NCBI GenBank assembly: GCA_026874595.1
Contig: CM049313.1
Location: forward strand, 57,431,159-57,495,158
Direction: 5' to 3'
Origin: Sipunculus nudus
Lineage: Eukaryota > Annelida > Sipuncula > Golfingiida > Sipunculidae
Length of the DNA stretch: 64,000 bases
Shown: positions 25,445-36,545 of the stretch, one piece after another
Layout of the letters: the number at the start of each line of letters is the position of its first letter
Position numbering within the stretch: the stretch's first letter is position 1
Notes under the pieces: model-generated
Seen by the model: only the letters and a program-made list of their open reading frames with translations
Told to the model about the DNA's origin: nothing
Databases searched by the model: none
Position numbers and translations under genes: made by a program

Positions 25445-28360
25445 TTAATAGATCTCTGCCGTATTTGGCTGCTCACAAACATATATACTATTTTCCACTT
25501 GCACATTGACACAAATTCCCAAAATTTTGAACAAACTCACTATCTCCATCTGAGTATCCACTGCATCCATTTCACAAATTTTTATATGTGGAATTTCTAA
25601 ATCAAGGAAATTTTCAAATTTATCAGAAAAAAATGTTTTTGAAGTACTTTGTGGAAAAGACTTAATCAGTGCTAGTACAGTTGGTGAACATTTGCACAAA
25701 GACTGACACAGGCACATTGGTTTGACTTCAGCAAACCATTGCACCTGTCCAAATCTGATAGTACTGTTCACAGACATATATTTCACAGTACAAGAGTCTC
25801 TGGAGCTTTGCCTTTTGTAATCTTTTGACTGCAACAACTGACCTCTTAGGTAAACCCTGTTGAAGAATCTTGGGGACTTTGGGTGATAACTGAAGTAATT
25901 CATAAGCAGCATATAAACCTCTGCATCTAGTTCTCTATCATAGCCTTTGCCAGGAAAGAAATAAATCCCGTTGTATGTCTCCTGAAGATTGTATTTGTCC
26001 ATATGTAGGAATTTGCGAGCAAGCTGACCTGCACGAGAATAGGATGGGATTTCCTGCACTAGAGAGGGTGCTAACTGAACAAAGTTCATAGCATTCACAA
26101 TTTGGAGATCAATATACTGTGTCCCATGAAATAATTTTGTCAGCTGACCATTTGCATCCTCAAAAGGGAAGCAGGAATTGCACCAGAGTGGCCCTAATTG
26201 TTCTACAGATTCTGGCAAATGTAATAAGTTGTGCATATTAAGTGTATTGTAACGTGCTCCATACAGTTCATCAAACATAAAAACAAAATACTGCAGATAA
26301 CGTCTGCTATTTTGAATGTCAGCAGGGGTAACACTTCCTTTGGATAGCAGAAATAGGGCACACATAAAAGAGGTGTAGTGATATAAATAAAGTGGGTCCA
26401 TTATATCCAGCAGAATAGGTAAAGAATAGAAAAAAAGCCAAGATCTGAATTCTGATGCTTTCCAGAATTTGCCATGGTTTGAATATGAACGGGGAAGTCT
26501 TGATATCATCCAGGGGGGCTTTATTTTGGAAAGTCTCTGGTCTATCAAACATGTATAGGCTGAAAGGGAAAATCTTTCCTTGGAATGGACAGATGAAAAC
26601 CACAAATTGGTTAATAATTTGGTGATGCCAAGCAGAGAACCATGCATATAATCTATAGCCATACCAGACACAAAACTGAAAGTTTGTAGGGCCATTAAGA
26701 AAGATGGCCCTTTCATGCCCATAGTAGTTTCATCAGCTTTCATGCCTTTCCTTCCTAATGCATTTTGTGCACCCTGTATACATATTGCTTTGGTTCTTTC
26801 TGGACCTGAAGGGTTGTCTTTGTCATAAGGAAACACATGGACACTTCCTCCTTTATCTGTTTTTAATGTTTCACCTCGCTGAAGACAGCTACTGCAGCTG
26901 TACATTCCATTGAACTGGTTCATGTTCATGACTAAACTCTTGGCAGGAAGGTCTAATGTTGCACATATCAGAAATGATTTAACATTTTCATTTTTTCCAT
27001 CAATATTAATTAGAATACCTTCACTTTCAAGTCTGTCTAAACATGAATGCAGAGGTTTGATAAAAGAGAGCATGACTGGCTTAGTGTCACCATACCAAAG
27101 CCCACATAGTACCAGGTTTTCCTTTTTAGACCTGAGGTGAAATGGCAACTCATTGACCATGAGATATATTGGCCACAAGGAGGTTTTTGAGCTTTTAAAT
27201 ACTGAAATTCCATCTGTATTCAAAGTGAATGATATATTATAAGGATGGCTTGAAGACAAAGGTCCCTGTTTTGACTCATTACTCAACTGCTTATATAAAT
27301 TTCCATCATATATATCTTCTATGTTTTCCCTATTCTTTTTTGTTCTTGTGAATCTGTGCCTGAGTACTTTAGTGAATCCATCTCTTGTAAACATCTTTGA
27401 CAGTTGATTTTCCACTGGAATATAAAGGAAGTATGCAGTGTTACCCTCCAGGTTCTTTTGGCAATATTGATTTGAACATTTAGTTTGTCCCTTTGCAGTA
27501 GGTGTTGTACAGCTATTACAAAAGTAAAATTTAGTGACAGGTGACTTCAGAGATGCAAAGTACTGTTTAAATCTATAGACAGACTTCAAGCCTGGATGTG
27601 ACACCATGCAGTGTAAGCTGATTAGTTCCAGTAAATCATTCAGCTGACATGAGTTGAGGGAATGCACTATGCAAAACAGCCATATCAGCAGTATGCTGAC
27701 AGAAACTGTTAACTGGGCACCAGGATATATTGGCAAATTTCCCTTTTCAAAAAGATGTTCATTTTCTCTATCAGTTTGGTTCTCCTCCTCAACATGATCC
27801 ACTTCCAAATCTTCACTCTCATCATCTGACAGTAAGCGGGTCTTATTATTAAAATGAAGAAACTGGTTTTCATCATCACTTTCACCATTCTTGGAATCTT
27901 CATGTTCAAAGCTGAAAATCAGATTCTGCACAATGTCCTTAACCAGTAAATTGTCCTGAAAACTTGGCATGTTGGTATCATTTTCATTTTCTGGTTGTTT
28001 AGGTTGTGACTGTGAAAGCCCTTCATCATCTTCAACATCTTCATCTGTTGTACCACTTGTGTCTAGATCATTAAAAGGATGTAGAGCACAAGCTGAAGCA
28101 CCCTTTGATCCACTTTCAACTGTACCATTATCTGGATATATTACTGCCAAGTTGATATCACCAAATCTGTTTTTCAAAACAGATCTGTCTGCTGATTTCT
28201 GTTCTGACATGAGTGTACTTTCATCTGCAAGATTATCTGGTTTACTTTGGTCACTCAGAAGCTGCATTCTTTTCAGTTTATTCAGTTTTGGTCCATAAGC
28301 TTTAGGTCTGACACGCCCAAGTCTGTCAGTTTTCATCATATTATTTTTTGCCTTGTCCAT
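25445..28360 (-). CDS. TNP2/EnSpm-like transposase (971 aa)
   Basis: A single uninterrupted ORF, the longest in the window. Residues 1-200 are acidic and Ser-rich after a basic start (RVRPKAYGPKLNKLKR), probably disordered. A hydrophobic patch lies near 217-235. A zinc-ribbon-like motif (CNSC ... KCSNQYC, about 281-300) is followed by the conserved core. LNTDGISVF (Asp about 383) matches the first catalytic position of the TNP2 family. FNGMYSCSSCLQRG (about 483-496) is a second Cys pair. AIDYMHGSLLGITK (about 569-581) and CFPFEDANGQLTKLFHGTQ (about 730-748) correspond to the other conserved acidic blocks; Glu about 734 is my candidate for the last catalytic residue. These motifs are characteristic of CACTA/EnSpm-type transposase proteins widespread in invertebrates. 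The enzyme should cut and paste its own element in the nucleus. An acceptor-like tttattccattgcag upstream (exon start about 28397) suggests a 5' UTR intron. No stop or frameshift is seen, so it may still be active. Confidence 0.85.
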   Translation of the reverse strand: MDKAKNNMMKTDRLGRVRPKAYGPKLNKLKRMQLLSDQSKPDNLADESTLMSEQKSADRSVLKNRFGDINLAVIYPDNGTVESGSKGASACALHPFNDLDTSGTTDEDVEDDEGLSQSQPKQPENENDTNMPSFQDNLLVKDIVQNLIFSFEHEDSKNGESDDENQFLHFNNKTRLLSDDESEDLEVDHVEEENQTDRENEHLFEKGNLPIYPGAQLTVSVSILLIWLFCIVHSLNSCQLNDLLELISLHCMVSHPGLKSVYRFKQYFASLKSPVTKFYFCNSCTTPTAKGQTKCSNQYCQKNLEGNTAYFLYIPVENQLSKMFTRDGFTKVLRHRFTRTKKNRENIEDIYDGNLYKQLSNESKQGPLSSSHPYNISFTLNTDGISVFKSSKTSLWPIYLMVNELPFHLRSKKENLVLCGLWYGDTKPVMLSFIKPLHSCLDRLESEGILINIDGKNENVKSFLICATLDLPAKSLVMNMNQFNGMYSCSSCLQRGETLKTDKGGSVHVFPYDKDNPSGPERTKAICIQGAQNALGRKGMKADETTMGMKGPSFLMALQTFSFVSGMAIDYMHGSLLGITKLLTNLWFSSVHSKERFSLSAYTCLIDQRLSKIKPPWMISRLPRSYSNHGKFWKASEFRSWLFFYSLPILLDIMDPLYLYHYTSFMCALFLLSKGSVTPADIQNSRRYLQYFVFMFDELYGARYNTLNMHNLLHLPESVEQLGPLWCNSCFPFEDANGQLTKLFHGTQYIDLQIVNAMNFVQLAPSLVQEIPSYSRAGQLARKFLHMDKYNLQETYNGIYFFPGKGYDRELDAEVYMLLMNYFSYHPKSPRFFNRVYLRGQLLQSKDYKRQSSRDSCTVKYMSVNSTIRFGQVQWFAEVKPMCLCQSLCKCSPTVLALIKSFPQSTSKTFFSDKFENFLDLEIPHIKICEMDAVDTQMEIVSLFKILGICVNVQVENSIYVCEQPNTAEIY

Positions 28361-29296
28361 GGCTTTTCATCCAGTGTGGCCTAGAAGTTGTAAAGACCTG
28401 CAATGGAATAAACAAAAGTGGTAACACAAACTTATAAGGAAAATACATTTCTGTGACCAGCAGCTTGTCTTCGTTTGTATTTGCATTCACATGCATATTG
28501 AGAAATGATGGAACTGTCATGAGTCTCCAAGTATATATGATTTTTTCTTATGTAAAAAGAGCAGATCAAACCTTCTTAACCATGCTGATATATATCTGCC
28601 ATCTTTGCAATCAGCTTTAACATGCACTACACTTTTTCATAAAAATATAATTAAGTTAGCCTAAGACTTCCTATATTAAACCACAGAGGCATGTTCAGGA
28701 TGCTTTTATCATTGAGGAGGGGGCACTGTCTGAATATGAAGTACAGAGATTTTATATTAAACTTCTAAAATATTTTTTGCATAATATACTATCTATGTGA
28801 TATTATGAGTTACTCACCCTTTTAATCAAGTCTTATCTGACCTATTTTTGCAGCTCCTAGCTGAACTGTCTGATATTTATGTCAATTTAAAGCATGCAGG
28901 CAGGGCAGGGCGTGCTGGTAGCTTAGTGCTGGTCAGTACTACAATCACTTGATATACGTCACCCAAACAAGGTCAAGGCTACAGGGCAGCAGTGAATATG
29001 TACTGTTAGGCTGCTGGACATGCCTGATCAGTCAAGGGATCCCGTGAATGGGGTACTGGTACCCTGGATGATTATCATTTGATTTAACCAGTTAACAGAA
29101 ATTTTATAATAGGTATATTTGAAAAGCATATCATTTCTCAATTAAAATGTTATATTTTTCAATCAAATGAAGTTATTTAACCTATGGAAAAAATATTTAG
29201 TGCATAACTGATGTGCATTCTCCAAAGTGAGGCTGTTGTTGGAGGGAAATTTAGATTTTCAACTGGTAGTTGGATATCAGTGGATATAGCAAAAAT
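28361..29296. promoter_or_regulatory. Shared divergent upstream region of the two transposon genes
   Basis: About 0.94 kb separates the ATG of the transposase (minus) from the first ATG of the spliced plus-strand gene, so both promoters must lie here. A likely 5' UTR intron acceptor for the transposase lies at 28398-28399. I see no clear TATA box that I would assign with confidence. The layout is inferred from gene orientation. Confidence 0.4.
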
Positions 29297-29501
29297 ATGG
29301 CTGTACCCTCTTTTGTGCTGGTCTCATGGCCCAGGGAAAAGGATAGGATGTCTGTCATCCCTTATTCATGTATAAAAAAACTGCAAGGCATGGATAATGA
29401 ACTATATGAGAAGACAGATGTGTATGCAGAAGGACAGGTGGTCACAGCTACTTGCCCTGGATGGCCTGGGAAATATCCAGCCAAGATTATCAAGATGGGT
29501 G
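29297..29501 (+). CDS. Accessory gene exon 1
   Basis: It starts at the first ATG in the frame; an upstream in-frame TTG at 29270 is not needed. It ends before GTAAGT with one base of a codon carried over. It encodes the module with SFVLVSWPREKDRMSVIPYS and CPGWPGKYPAKIIKMG. Confidence 0.65.
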
Positions 29502-32500
29502 GTAAGTCCTTTCTCTATTTCTCTGAATTTCAAATGAAGGTTTTTAATTTCACTATAACCCACAACTTCTGCGAAAATTGATATAATTTTTATATAATGA
29601 CAAGCTTCCTTTTTATCAACCAAGGGTTTGACATAATTGTAATATACTATCCCATGTATGAATTCTAAATGAGTTCAAAATGAAATGTGAAATATTATGA
29701 TATATATATATATATATAAATGGTGGGAATAGGTTTAAAACTCATAATTGCGGATTGAAAATTAAAAACCACCAATCACTGATTATGAATCAAATATTTC
29801 ATGCAAATTCTATATTACCTTGAAATCTGTTGTATAATTATTTCTATAGTCTGTTCAAGCACCCCTGTCAACCTAATTTTTCTCTACATAACACAAACTT
29901 GCCAAACAAAATTTACGTCAATAGCCTAAAGAGGAAAATGTGTAATTTTTGGTAGCCTACCTACTTTCGATATGAATATTTTTCACTTTACAGTTTGGTT
30001 GATTTGTCTCACATAGGGTCATGGTTCATGGCATCCTCAACAAGTTTATCTTCCTTTGATATGTATAGAAAGTAATTGTGACATACGTAACAGTGAAGCG
30101 GGTGCACAAGGAGAATATATTAGCCTGGCTGTATACAGGACTCAACAGCTCTTTATTATTGGTCCAGTGAATGTCAGTGCCTCTCTTGTGCATCATGTCT
30201 GTTATGATGACACCACTGTTCCCTGTCATGCTCATTTTATAGATTAGTGGCAAGATGTCACTACAGAATAAACTAGTTACTCATAAAATGGTTTTAAATT
30301 GTTTACACGAATATGACATGAGATAAAGTCAGTACAGCTAAAAACTGAACTTGGTTACTAGTTGGACATGTACATCTGTATTCATAGTGATTTAATCAAA
30401 TAATCGGCACACCATTACATATATTTATATACATGATGTTGTGTGTAAAATCTAAATTTATTTTGAAAAAACTTTCACCTTCAGATGAGAAAGAAAAGCT
30501 GACAGAAGAAATGGCTGCTCTGGTTACAGAACGATTTAAATCCTCAGGTATGCTTGATTTTATGGAATATTTAAATCCCCCAATAAAATCATTCCTTTAT
30601 TTATATCATAACTTAATTATCCAGCAAAGCCACTGATTAGTTAAAGAAACATGAAATCTATTTTTAAAGAATCCAGTTATGATCCATTTATTTATTTTAT
30701 TTATTATTATATTAATTTTTCCTGCTACACCAGTTTTATTTAATGGCATTGAATGAAATGTTTCCTTTGAAATTGATCCCCTGTACCCATTACAGGAATT
30801 ATTCTTTCAAGACTTTGGGCCTTTTTCTTTGCTTTTTGTACTGTTGAACACCATAGGGAATTTGTTGATGAAGGGGAAATTAATGGGAAAGTTGCACCTT
30901 CTGTTTTCCCTAACTGCCAAGACCTTGCTTCCAGGGACAATTAAGGTAGAATTCAAACATATACCAAAACAAGACTTGACATCAGGTCTCTATGAGTATA
31001 AGCATGCATGTCTTAATATGTTAATAATAAAATCACTGTAAATGATACTTCATCTTCAGCTGCAGCTACACATGATACCTGTGAAACTGCACCAACATTG
31101 AAACGACAGAGGAAGAAAAATCCAGATGCAGCCACTGAGGGGACAAGTAAAATTGCTGAGAAATCATCAGTAACATCCAAAAGGAAAAAGAAATTAGGTA
31201 TTGGAATCAATTAGGTCATTAATGCAGTGCAACATTTGATAGAGCAAAAATTAATATTAAACATTTTTAATCTGGTGGCTGTGAAATTTCATACATTCAG
31301 AAATTTGAGTGCTACATCACTTTACAATCATTGTTCGTAAACATGTACTGATTCAAATAAAAATGACATAAAATTATAAAATAATTATTACAAATATTAA
31401 ATTTTATTTCTGTTTGAATCAGGGAAACTGGAAAAAAATATTTATATGTGAATATTTCAAAGTTTACAGTACTGAATTGTGCAGCTGACTAAATCTGCTT
31501 TAACAAAAATAATGATTTTCATTCACAATGTTTCCTCATATTTTAATTAACAGATGGACCAAAGGTGCAAAAGGAGTCAAACCAGGATAAGATTCTAAGA
31601 CAGAGACAGAAAGGTAGACAACTTTCTTAATTTCTTGCTTTTTAAATGATTAAAGTAAGAAATTTTGTATACCACCAATTATTAAAAAATATGTGCAATA
31701 GTATACCTGAATTTTTACTCACCTGTAAAATGTTTCCATGTCACTTCTTTCTATCTGACTGTAGTTCTCTTGGTTAGTTTCTTGTCATCTTCACATGCTG
31801 CTTTTTAGAAGTCACTTTGTACTGTCAGCGCACAAGCATTACTTTGTGATTTACTACATTAACACTGTAGTTATGTAATTACTGTGTAATAATCTTTTAG
31901 TCAAACACTTATTAATAAACATTGAAAATTGCCCAGTTTATCAATGGATACAGATTGTCTACTAAAATCACTTTTATTAGTCCCAAGGTGGTTATTTGAG
32001 ACAGGTTCAGCTATATGTGTGCATGCCCAGAGCTCTTTTCATATACCAAAAAAATGAGTGTTCATTGTTTTCTGTTTCAAGAGGAGAAGGAAAGAAGGAA
32101 AAATGAGCACGAGGCAGCATTAAATGCAAAGCTGACCATGGCGAAGGAGATGTTCAGAACTGTTCATCTAGCCCCAGTCCATCAGCCACCCCCAGCTGTT
32201 CAGCCACCCCCAACCATTCAGCCACCCCCAGCTGTTCAGCCATCCACAGCCATTCAGCCACCCACAGCTGTTCAGCCACCCACAGCAATTCACCATGCCC
32301 CAGATGTTCATCCAGCCCCAGCTGTTCAGCCACCACCAGCTGTTCATCTAGCCCCTGCTGTTCTTCCACCACCAGCCGTTCATTCAGCCACATCTGTTCA
32401 GCCATCCCAAGCAGTTCATCCTGGCACAACTGTTCATGCAGCCCCAACCGTTCAACCAGCATCAGGAGATCTTAGTTCTACAGATCCCACTCAAGCTGAC

Positions 32501-35500
32501 AACCACCAGGGATCATGGGGAGGACCCTGGAGTCACCAGCAGCCTGGCAACCAGCAGGGACACTGGGGAGCCCCCTTGAATCATTTCCAACCAGCCAGCA
32601 GTTACCATGGAGGCCCTGCCAACAAAAGTGTGACCCTGACTGCCAGCCATGATTACCAAACAGTAATGCCCCAAACTGCTAGCCAGCAAGGACCTGTGTA
32701 TTGGAGCAACCAATCAACACCTGGCACCCAGACCCAACAAGTGGTCCAGCAGAGCACCATGGGTCCCATGATGGCTGCTCTTTGTGGATCTGATGACACC
32801 TGCCCTAACTGTGTCTTGAAAGACCAGCAGCTAGCCGAGCTCCAAAAGAAAATAGAAATGTTGGAAGAGGAGAAGAGTGTCCTCCTCAAGGACAACAATG
32901 CCTTGCTGCAGCAAAACAACAGCAGAAATGTCACAGTTGGTAAGGATGATTTTTTTTTAAATTATGAAAATCTATCAAATCTGGCGAATCTACTTGGAAA
33001 AATAATGATGCAAATATTAATTTTACTTGTCATATTGTAAATTAGCACCATTGGTTATACGTAAACATAGGAACTTTTCTAAGCTGACCCTAACATTAAG
33101 ACATCTAGATAAACAGTCACTGGACCGGATAAATTTATTTTGGCATTATCTTGTCATATGCTCAATGAAATAAAAAAAAAAGAAGAAAAATGGAAAAATT
33201 CTCTATTAGTTTACATTCTGTTACAGTTACTGCTCAAAGCTTTTTTCCTATTCTAGCAGTGTAACTTTTACTTTGAAAATTATTAATATTATATGACTGT
33301 TACATATTACTATTCAACTCCTGTCACTGCATGATTAGACAAAGTGAATATTGACAAATATTTACAGATTTTGTTTACATTTCTTTTTTTACATCTTTCT
33401 TCTTCAGCAAGTCCACAGCCTGAGAAGTGTGGTAATTACACTCCAAAAAGAGGCATCATCATTCCGTCTGCTGAACATGTGAGTGAACAAGTCCATATAT
33501 TATATCTTCATAGATTAGTTTAACATAATGTTGATTCAGTGATTAATAAATAACACTTTTGGTTGATATCATTCAGCTACAATACTTCCTGATGCAAGCA
33601 AAATAGTACATTTCCTGTTACACAAAACCTGTGATTTCCATATTTCAGATAATTTATTTGCTTTATATTTTTCATGAATTTATATACTGGTCCAATTCTT
33701 TCAAGACTTCACATGTTGATTGTCTTAATGGCTCAGTTCTTTCCAATTTATAAACTAATCATACACTATGACACAAATGTAACATATGCAGTCTGTCACA
33801 TTTCCATAAGTTATTATATTTGAAAATTTCTTGGTAAAGCAGAAGATTGTAATATTTATCCTCTTGTGTACAGAAAATATTAGGTTCAGGAGACGAGATG
33901 CCAGAAGGGTATCAACGCCTTTCAAAGAATTCTGATGTTGCTGTTCCAACAGCTTGGCTCAGCATTGTGTACGGAAAGTGCAAAAAAAAGGGAGAGGCCT
34001 TTATGCTGAAAAAAATGATAGATGGCCTGATGAATCCATGGGATGTCCCTCAGTCAGGTCTGTTTGACAAACTGTATTTTACTATTTTCATATTAATATA
34101 CAGACAAATTTAAATGAATCTGCTCTTCAAGAGTGACTATGGAATAATATATACAGCTAATTAAGAATGAAGTTATTTTACTTGAGTAGAACTATATTAC
34201 GTACCATAAAATACTACTGTAAGATTACACAGGTGCATTTATATTTTCATTGTCAGTAAATATCACAATACATATCTTACTTGGACCAAATTACATGTTC
34301 ATAATAAGATATAGCAGTTAAGTTTTATAAAAAAGAGCACCCAAAACATGCATAATCTCGTGACCTCTGACCTGATTAAATATGCATGAATTTTTCAGAG
34401 AATTAAATCCAGGTGAGAAAACTTTATTGGTTAAAGTTTACAATGAGTTTCACAAAAATCCATCAGACTTTTGGTAAATCATATGTTACCAACCAAGTCT
34501 GGTGACCTCTGACCTCATTAAATATACATGGATTATGCCAGAATCAAACTTAAGCTAGATATTAGATTTGTTAATATTTTGGTTGAGTTTCATAATGCAA
34601 TCATAATCCATCATATGCCTGATAAGTTATAATGGTGACACCACAAAGTAGCCTCATGACCTCTGACCTCATTACGTATGCATGGATTTTGTGTATAATC
34701 AAATTTGGGTGAGATAATCTATTGGTAAGTGGTTATAGTGAATTTTGTGAAAATCCAGCAATACTAAAAGTTAACAGATGGATGGACAGACCGTGGGTTT
34801 ACCATATTACATCCTGTCATTGATGGGCATTTAAAACTCTTTCATACAATTGTATATTTGTATAATTATTTTAGGTGGAGTCCGAGAATGCGAAGGGGAG
34901 AGTAGGCTGGTACTGGAGGCTGTCACAAGTATGTGTATAACAAGTCACACTTAAGTAATTCTATGTCTTAATTACTATGTACCTGCCATCTCACAGAAAG
35001 CAGAAGATTACTGGAGATGCCACTGGTCTTCTGTACAAGACTGGTTTTCCCTGACATTTGACAATGCTGATTTTCAGAAAATTCCACCTTTCCATCTTAA
35101 TATATCTAATAATTTGAGTTTAACTCTCAGTCAAGGTCATGTCTCAGTTTTACAATCAGTTTTGTCCTCCAACCTATATCTATGCACACACAAAAATTAA
35201 TCTTTAATATCTTTAATATTAATCTTAATATTAATCTTAATATATCTTAATATATCTAATAATTTGAGTTTAACTCTCAGTCAAGGTCATGTCTCAGTTT
35301 TACAATCAGTTTTGTCCTCCAACCTATATCTATGCACACACAAAAATTCAAAGATATCAGTTAAATTTTTCTTTTGTATATGAGCAAACATAATTAATTT
35401 ATTATAGGTGGCTGTGAAACTGTACTGAAATCATTGTACATTTCATTCAAAGAGAAAAGTATTGCTACAGTAGTCATCTGAATGTACAATCCTATTCCTG

Positions 35501-35842
35501 CTTGATTTGCAAGGATCAAAGTCTGGTGAAATATAGTATAATAGACCAGCATATATTCAATTTTATTTGAAAGTCCTGAAGGTGATTGGTTGGATGGAAA
35601 CCAAGTTGCATTCTTCATAAGATTTTGGGCTCAGACATTTTTTATCTTGTATTCACATATATTCAAAAGATTTCTCTATATTGTGTAATTCATGTTCTTT
35701 TTTTTCAGGATATGGTACTGAGAAACTGGGGTTGACTGAAGTGGAGAGTGGGAACCATGTTTACAGGAAGATTCTAAGTCTGAGGAGAACAAATAAGAAC
35801 TGTACCCATGCACGTACAGTTGAGGACAACTTGACAAATTAA
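29297..35842 (+). CDS. Nine-exon accessory gene of the transposon (588 aa)
   Basis: Exons 29297-29501, 30485-30547, 31060-31197, 31554-31613, 32082-32939, 33408-33478, 33874-34057, 34875-34928 and 35709-35842 all have GT/AG borders. They join without a stop to give 588 residues; the summed length is 1767 bases. Residues 1-68 (FVLVSWPREKDRMSVIPYS ... YPAKIIKMG) look like the small beta-rich N-terminal module found in many invertebrate DNA-associated proteins. Residues 69-155 are Lys-rich. Exon 5 holds a hexapeptide repeat (QPPPAV-type, about 16 copies), a Gln/Pro/Ser-rich part, a CPNC motif and a leucine-rich coiled coil. Exons 7-9 encode a helical C-terminal domain that vaguely recalls BEN domains, but I cannot confirm that. 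A partner of the transposase that binds the subterminal repeats, like TNPA in plant CACTA elements, is my inference. An AATAAA follows at 35917. Confidence 0.65.
30485..30547 (+). CDS. Accessory gene exon 2
   Basis: A 63-base exon between 'ttcag' and 'gtatgc', phase 1 at both ends. It encodes DEKEKLTEEMAALVTERFKS, a charged, probably helical segment. Confidence 0.6.
31060..31197 (+). CDS. Accessory gene exon 3
   Basis: A 138-base exon between 'atcttcag' and 'gtattg', phase 1 at both ends. It encodes a basic, Lys/Thr/Ser-rich stretch (for example LKRQRKKNPDAATEG and SVTSKRKKK) that could serve as a nuclear localisation signal. Confidence 0.6.
31554..31613 (+). CDS. Accessory gene exon 4
   Basis: A 60-base exon between 'aacag' and 'gtagac', phase 1 at both ends. 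It encodes DGPKVQKESNQDKILRQRQK. Confidence 0.55.
32082..32939 (+). CDS. Accessory gene exon 5 with hexapeptide repeat
   Basis: An 858-base exon between 'tttcaag' and 'gtaagg', phase 1. It opens with a charged helix (EEKERRKNEHEAALNAKL). About 16 hexapeptide repeats of the QPPPAV type follow (an 18-bp minisatellite, 32178-32465), then a Gln/Ser/His-rich part. It closes with CPNC and a leucine-rich coiled coil (LAELQKKIEMLEEEKSVLL). Confidence 0.7.
33408..33478 (+). CDS. Accessory gene exon 6
   Basis: A 71-base exon between 'ttcttcag' and 'gtgagt' that changes the phase from 1 to 0. It encodes ASPQPEKCGNYTPKRGIIIP and a few more residues. Confidence 0.55.
33874..34057 (+). CDS. Accessory gene exon 7
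   Basis: A 184-base exon between 'tgtacag' and 'gtctgt', phase 0 in and 1 out. It encodes the start of the C-terminal domain (KILGSGDEMPEGYQRLSKNS and AFMLKKMIDGLMNPWDVPQS). Confidence 0.65.
34325..34800 (+). repeat. Intronic repeat with 'gacctctgacctcattaaat' units
   Basis: About three units of ~135 bp, each with 'tgacctctgacctcattaaa', 'tatgcatg.atttt' and 'gtttca.aaaaatcca'. The family also occurs at 38205-38700 and 57411-57910. It starts 'agagcacccaaaacatgcat' and ends near 'gatgggcatttaaaa'. It lies in intron 7 of the accessory gene. Confidence 0.7.
34875..34928 (+). CDS. Accessory gene exon 8
   Basis: A 54-base exon between 'attttag' and 'gtatgt', phase 1. It encodes GGVRECEGESRLVLEAVT. 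Confidence 0.55.
35098..35348 (+). repeat. Recent tandem duplication in intron 8
   Basis: The ~100-base segment from 'atatctaataatttgag' to 'atgcacacacaaaaatt' occurs at about 35100-35199 and again at about 35251-35348 without visible differences. A short AT-rich spacer of repeated 'taatattaatctt' lies between. The identity implies a recent event. Confidence 0.85.
35709..35842 (+). CDS. Accessory gene exon 9 (last)
   Basis: A 134-base exon after 'tttttcag', ending in TAA. It encodes YGTEKLGLTEVESGNHVYRK, then a short basic, Asn/Thr-rich tail. A poly(A) signal follows 74 bases after the stop. Confidence 0.65.
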
Positions 35843-35916
35843 CCTGACACTGATTACATATCTTCCTGCAACCTCATTTACGAATTACAGTTTCCAGTGG
35901 TTGCCAAATTCAAGTC

Positions 35917-35922
35917 AATAAA
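35917..35922 (+). terminator. AATAAA polyadenylation signal
   Basis: A canonical signal 75 bases downstream of the stop codon of the nine-exon gene, on the same strand and inside the transposon. It supports the 3' end of the model. Confidence 0.5.
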
Positions 35923-36204
35923 TAGTTATGCAAAATGGTATTTTCCAGTTTTCTACTTCAGTCAAGAGTGAAAGTATGGAGTAAAAGTAATGGCCCTTAT
36001 TCTAATATTAACCCTTTTTATTTGTTTCCTGATCTTCATAGATTAATGTACATAAAAGTGCACTTGTCTCTGGTTCTGTTCATCATGTATTGTTCCACAG
36101 ACCTATAAAATCTAATTTCAAAAGTTTGCAGCATTTTGGGATTTTGCATGATTTAAATCCCAGCCAGTACATTCTGAGGAGCCTATACCTCTGGCTGTAT
36201 GGTC

Positions 36205-36545
36205 AATACCCTGAGGGAGGGTTGTGGCAATGTTGCTGCTACCTTGGGAGAGGGTTGTAGCAATGTTGCTGCTACCTTGGGAGAGGGTTGTGGCAACGTT
36301 GCTGCTACCCTGAAAGAGGGCTGCTGCAACGTTGCTGCTACCCTGAGAGAGGGTTGTGGCAAGGTTGCTGCTACCCTGAGAGAGGGTTGCTGCAACGTTG
36401 CTGCTACCCTGAGAGCGGCTTGCTGCAACGTTGCTGCTACCCTGAGGGAGGTTTGCTGCAATGTTGCTGCTACCCTGAGAGAGGGTTGTGGCAAGGTTGC
36501 TGCTACCCTGAGAGAGGGTTGCTGCAACGCTGCTGCTACCCTTTA
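36205..36545. repeat. Right subterminal array, 33-bp minisatellite
   Basis: About ten copies of a 33-bp unit made of GTTGCTGCTACCCTGAGAGA followed by 'gggttg' and 'tggcaa' or 'ctgcaac'. The core GCAACGTTGC matches the left array at 23.0-23.3 kb, though the unit lengths differ. Because 33 is divisible by three, all frames stay open, giving spurious ORFs on both strands (36118-36654). Confidence 0.8.
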
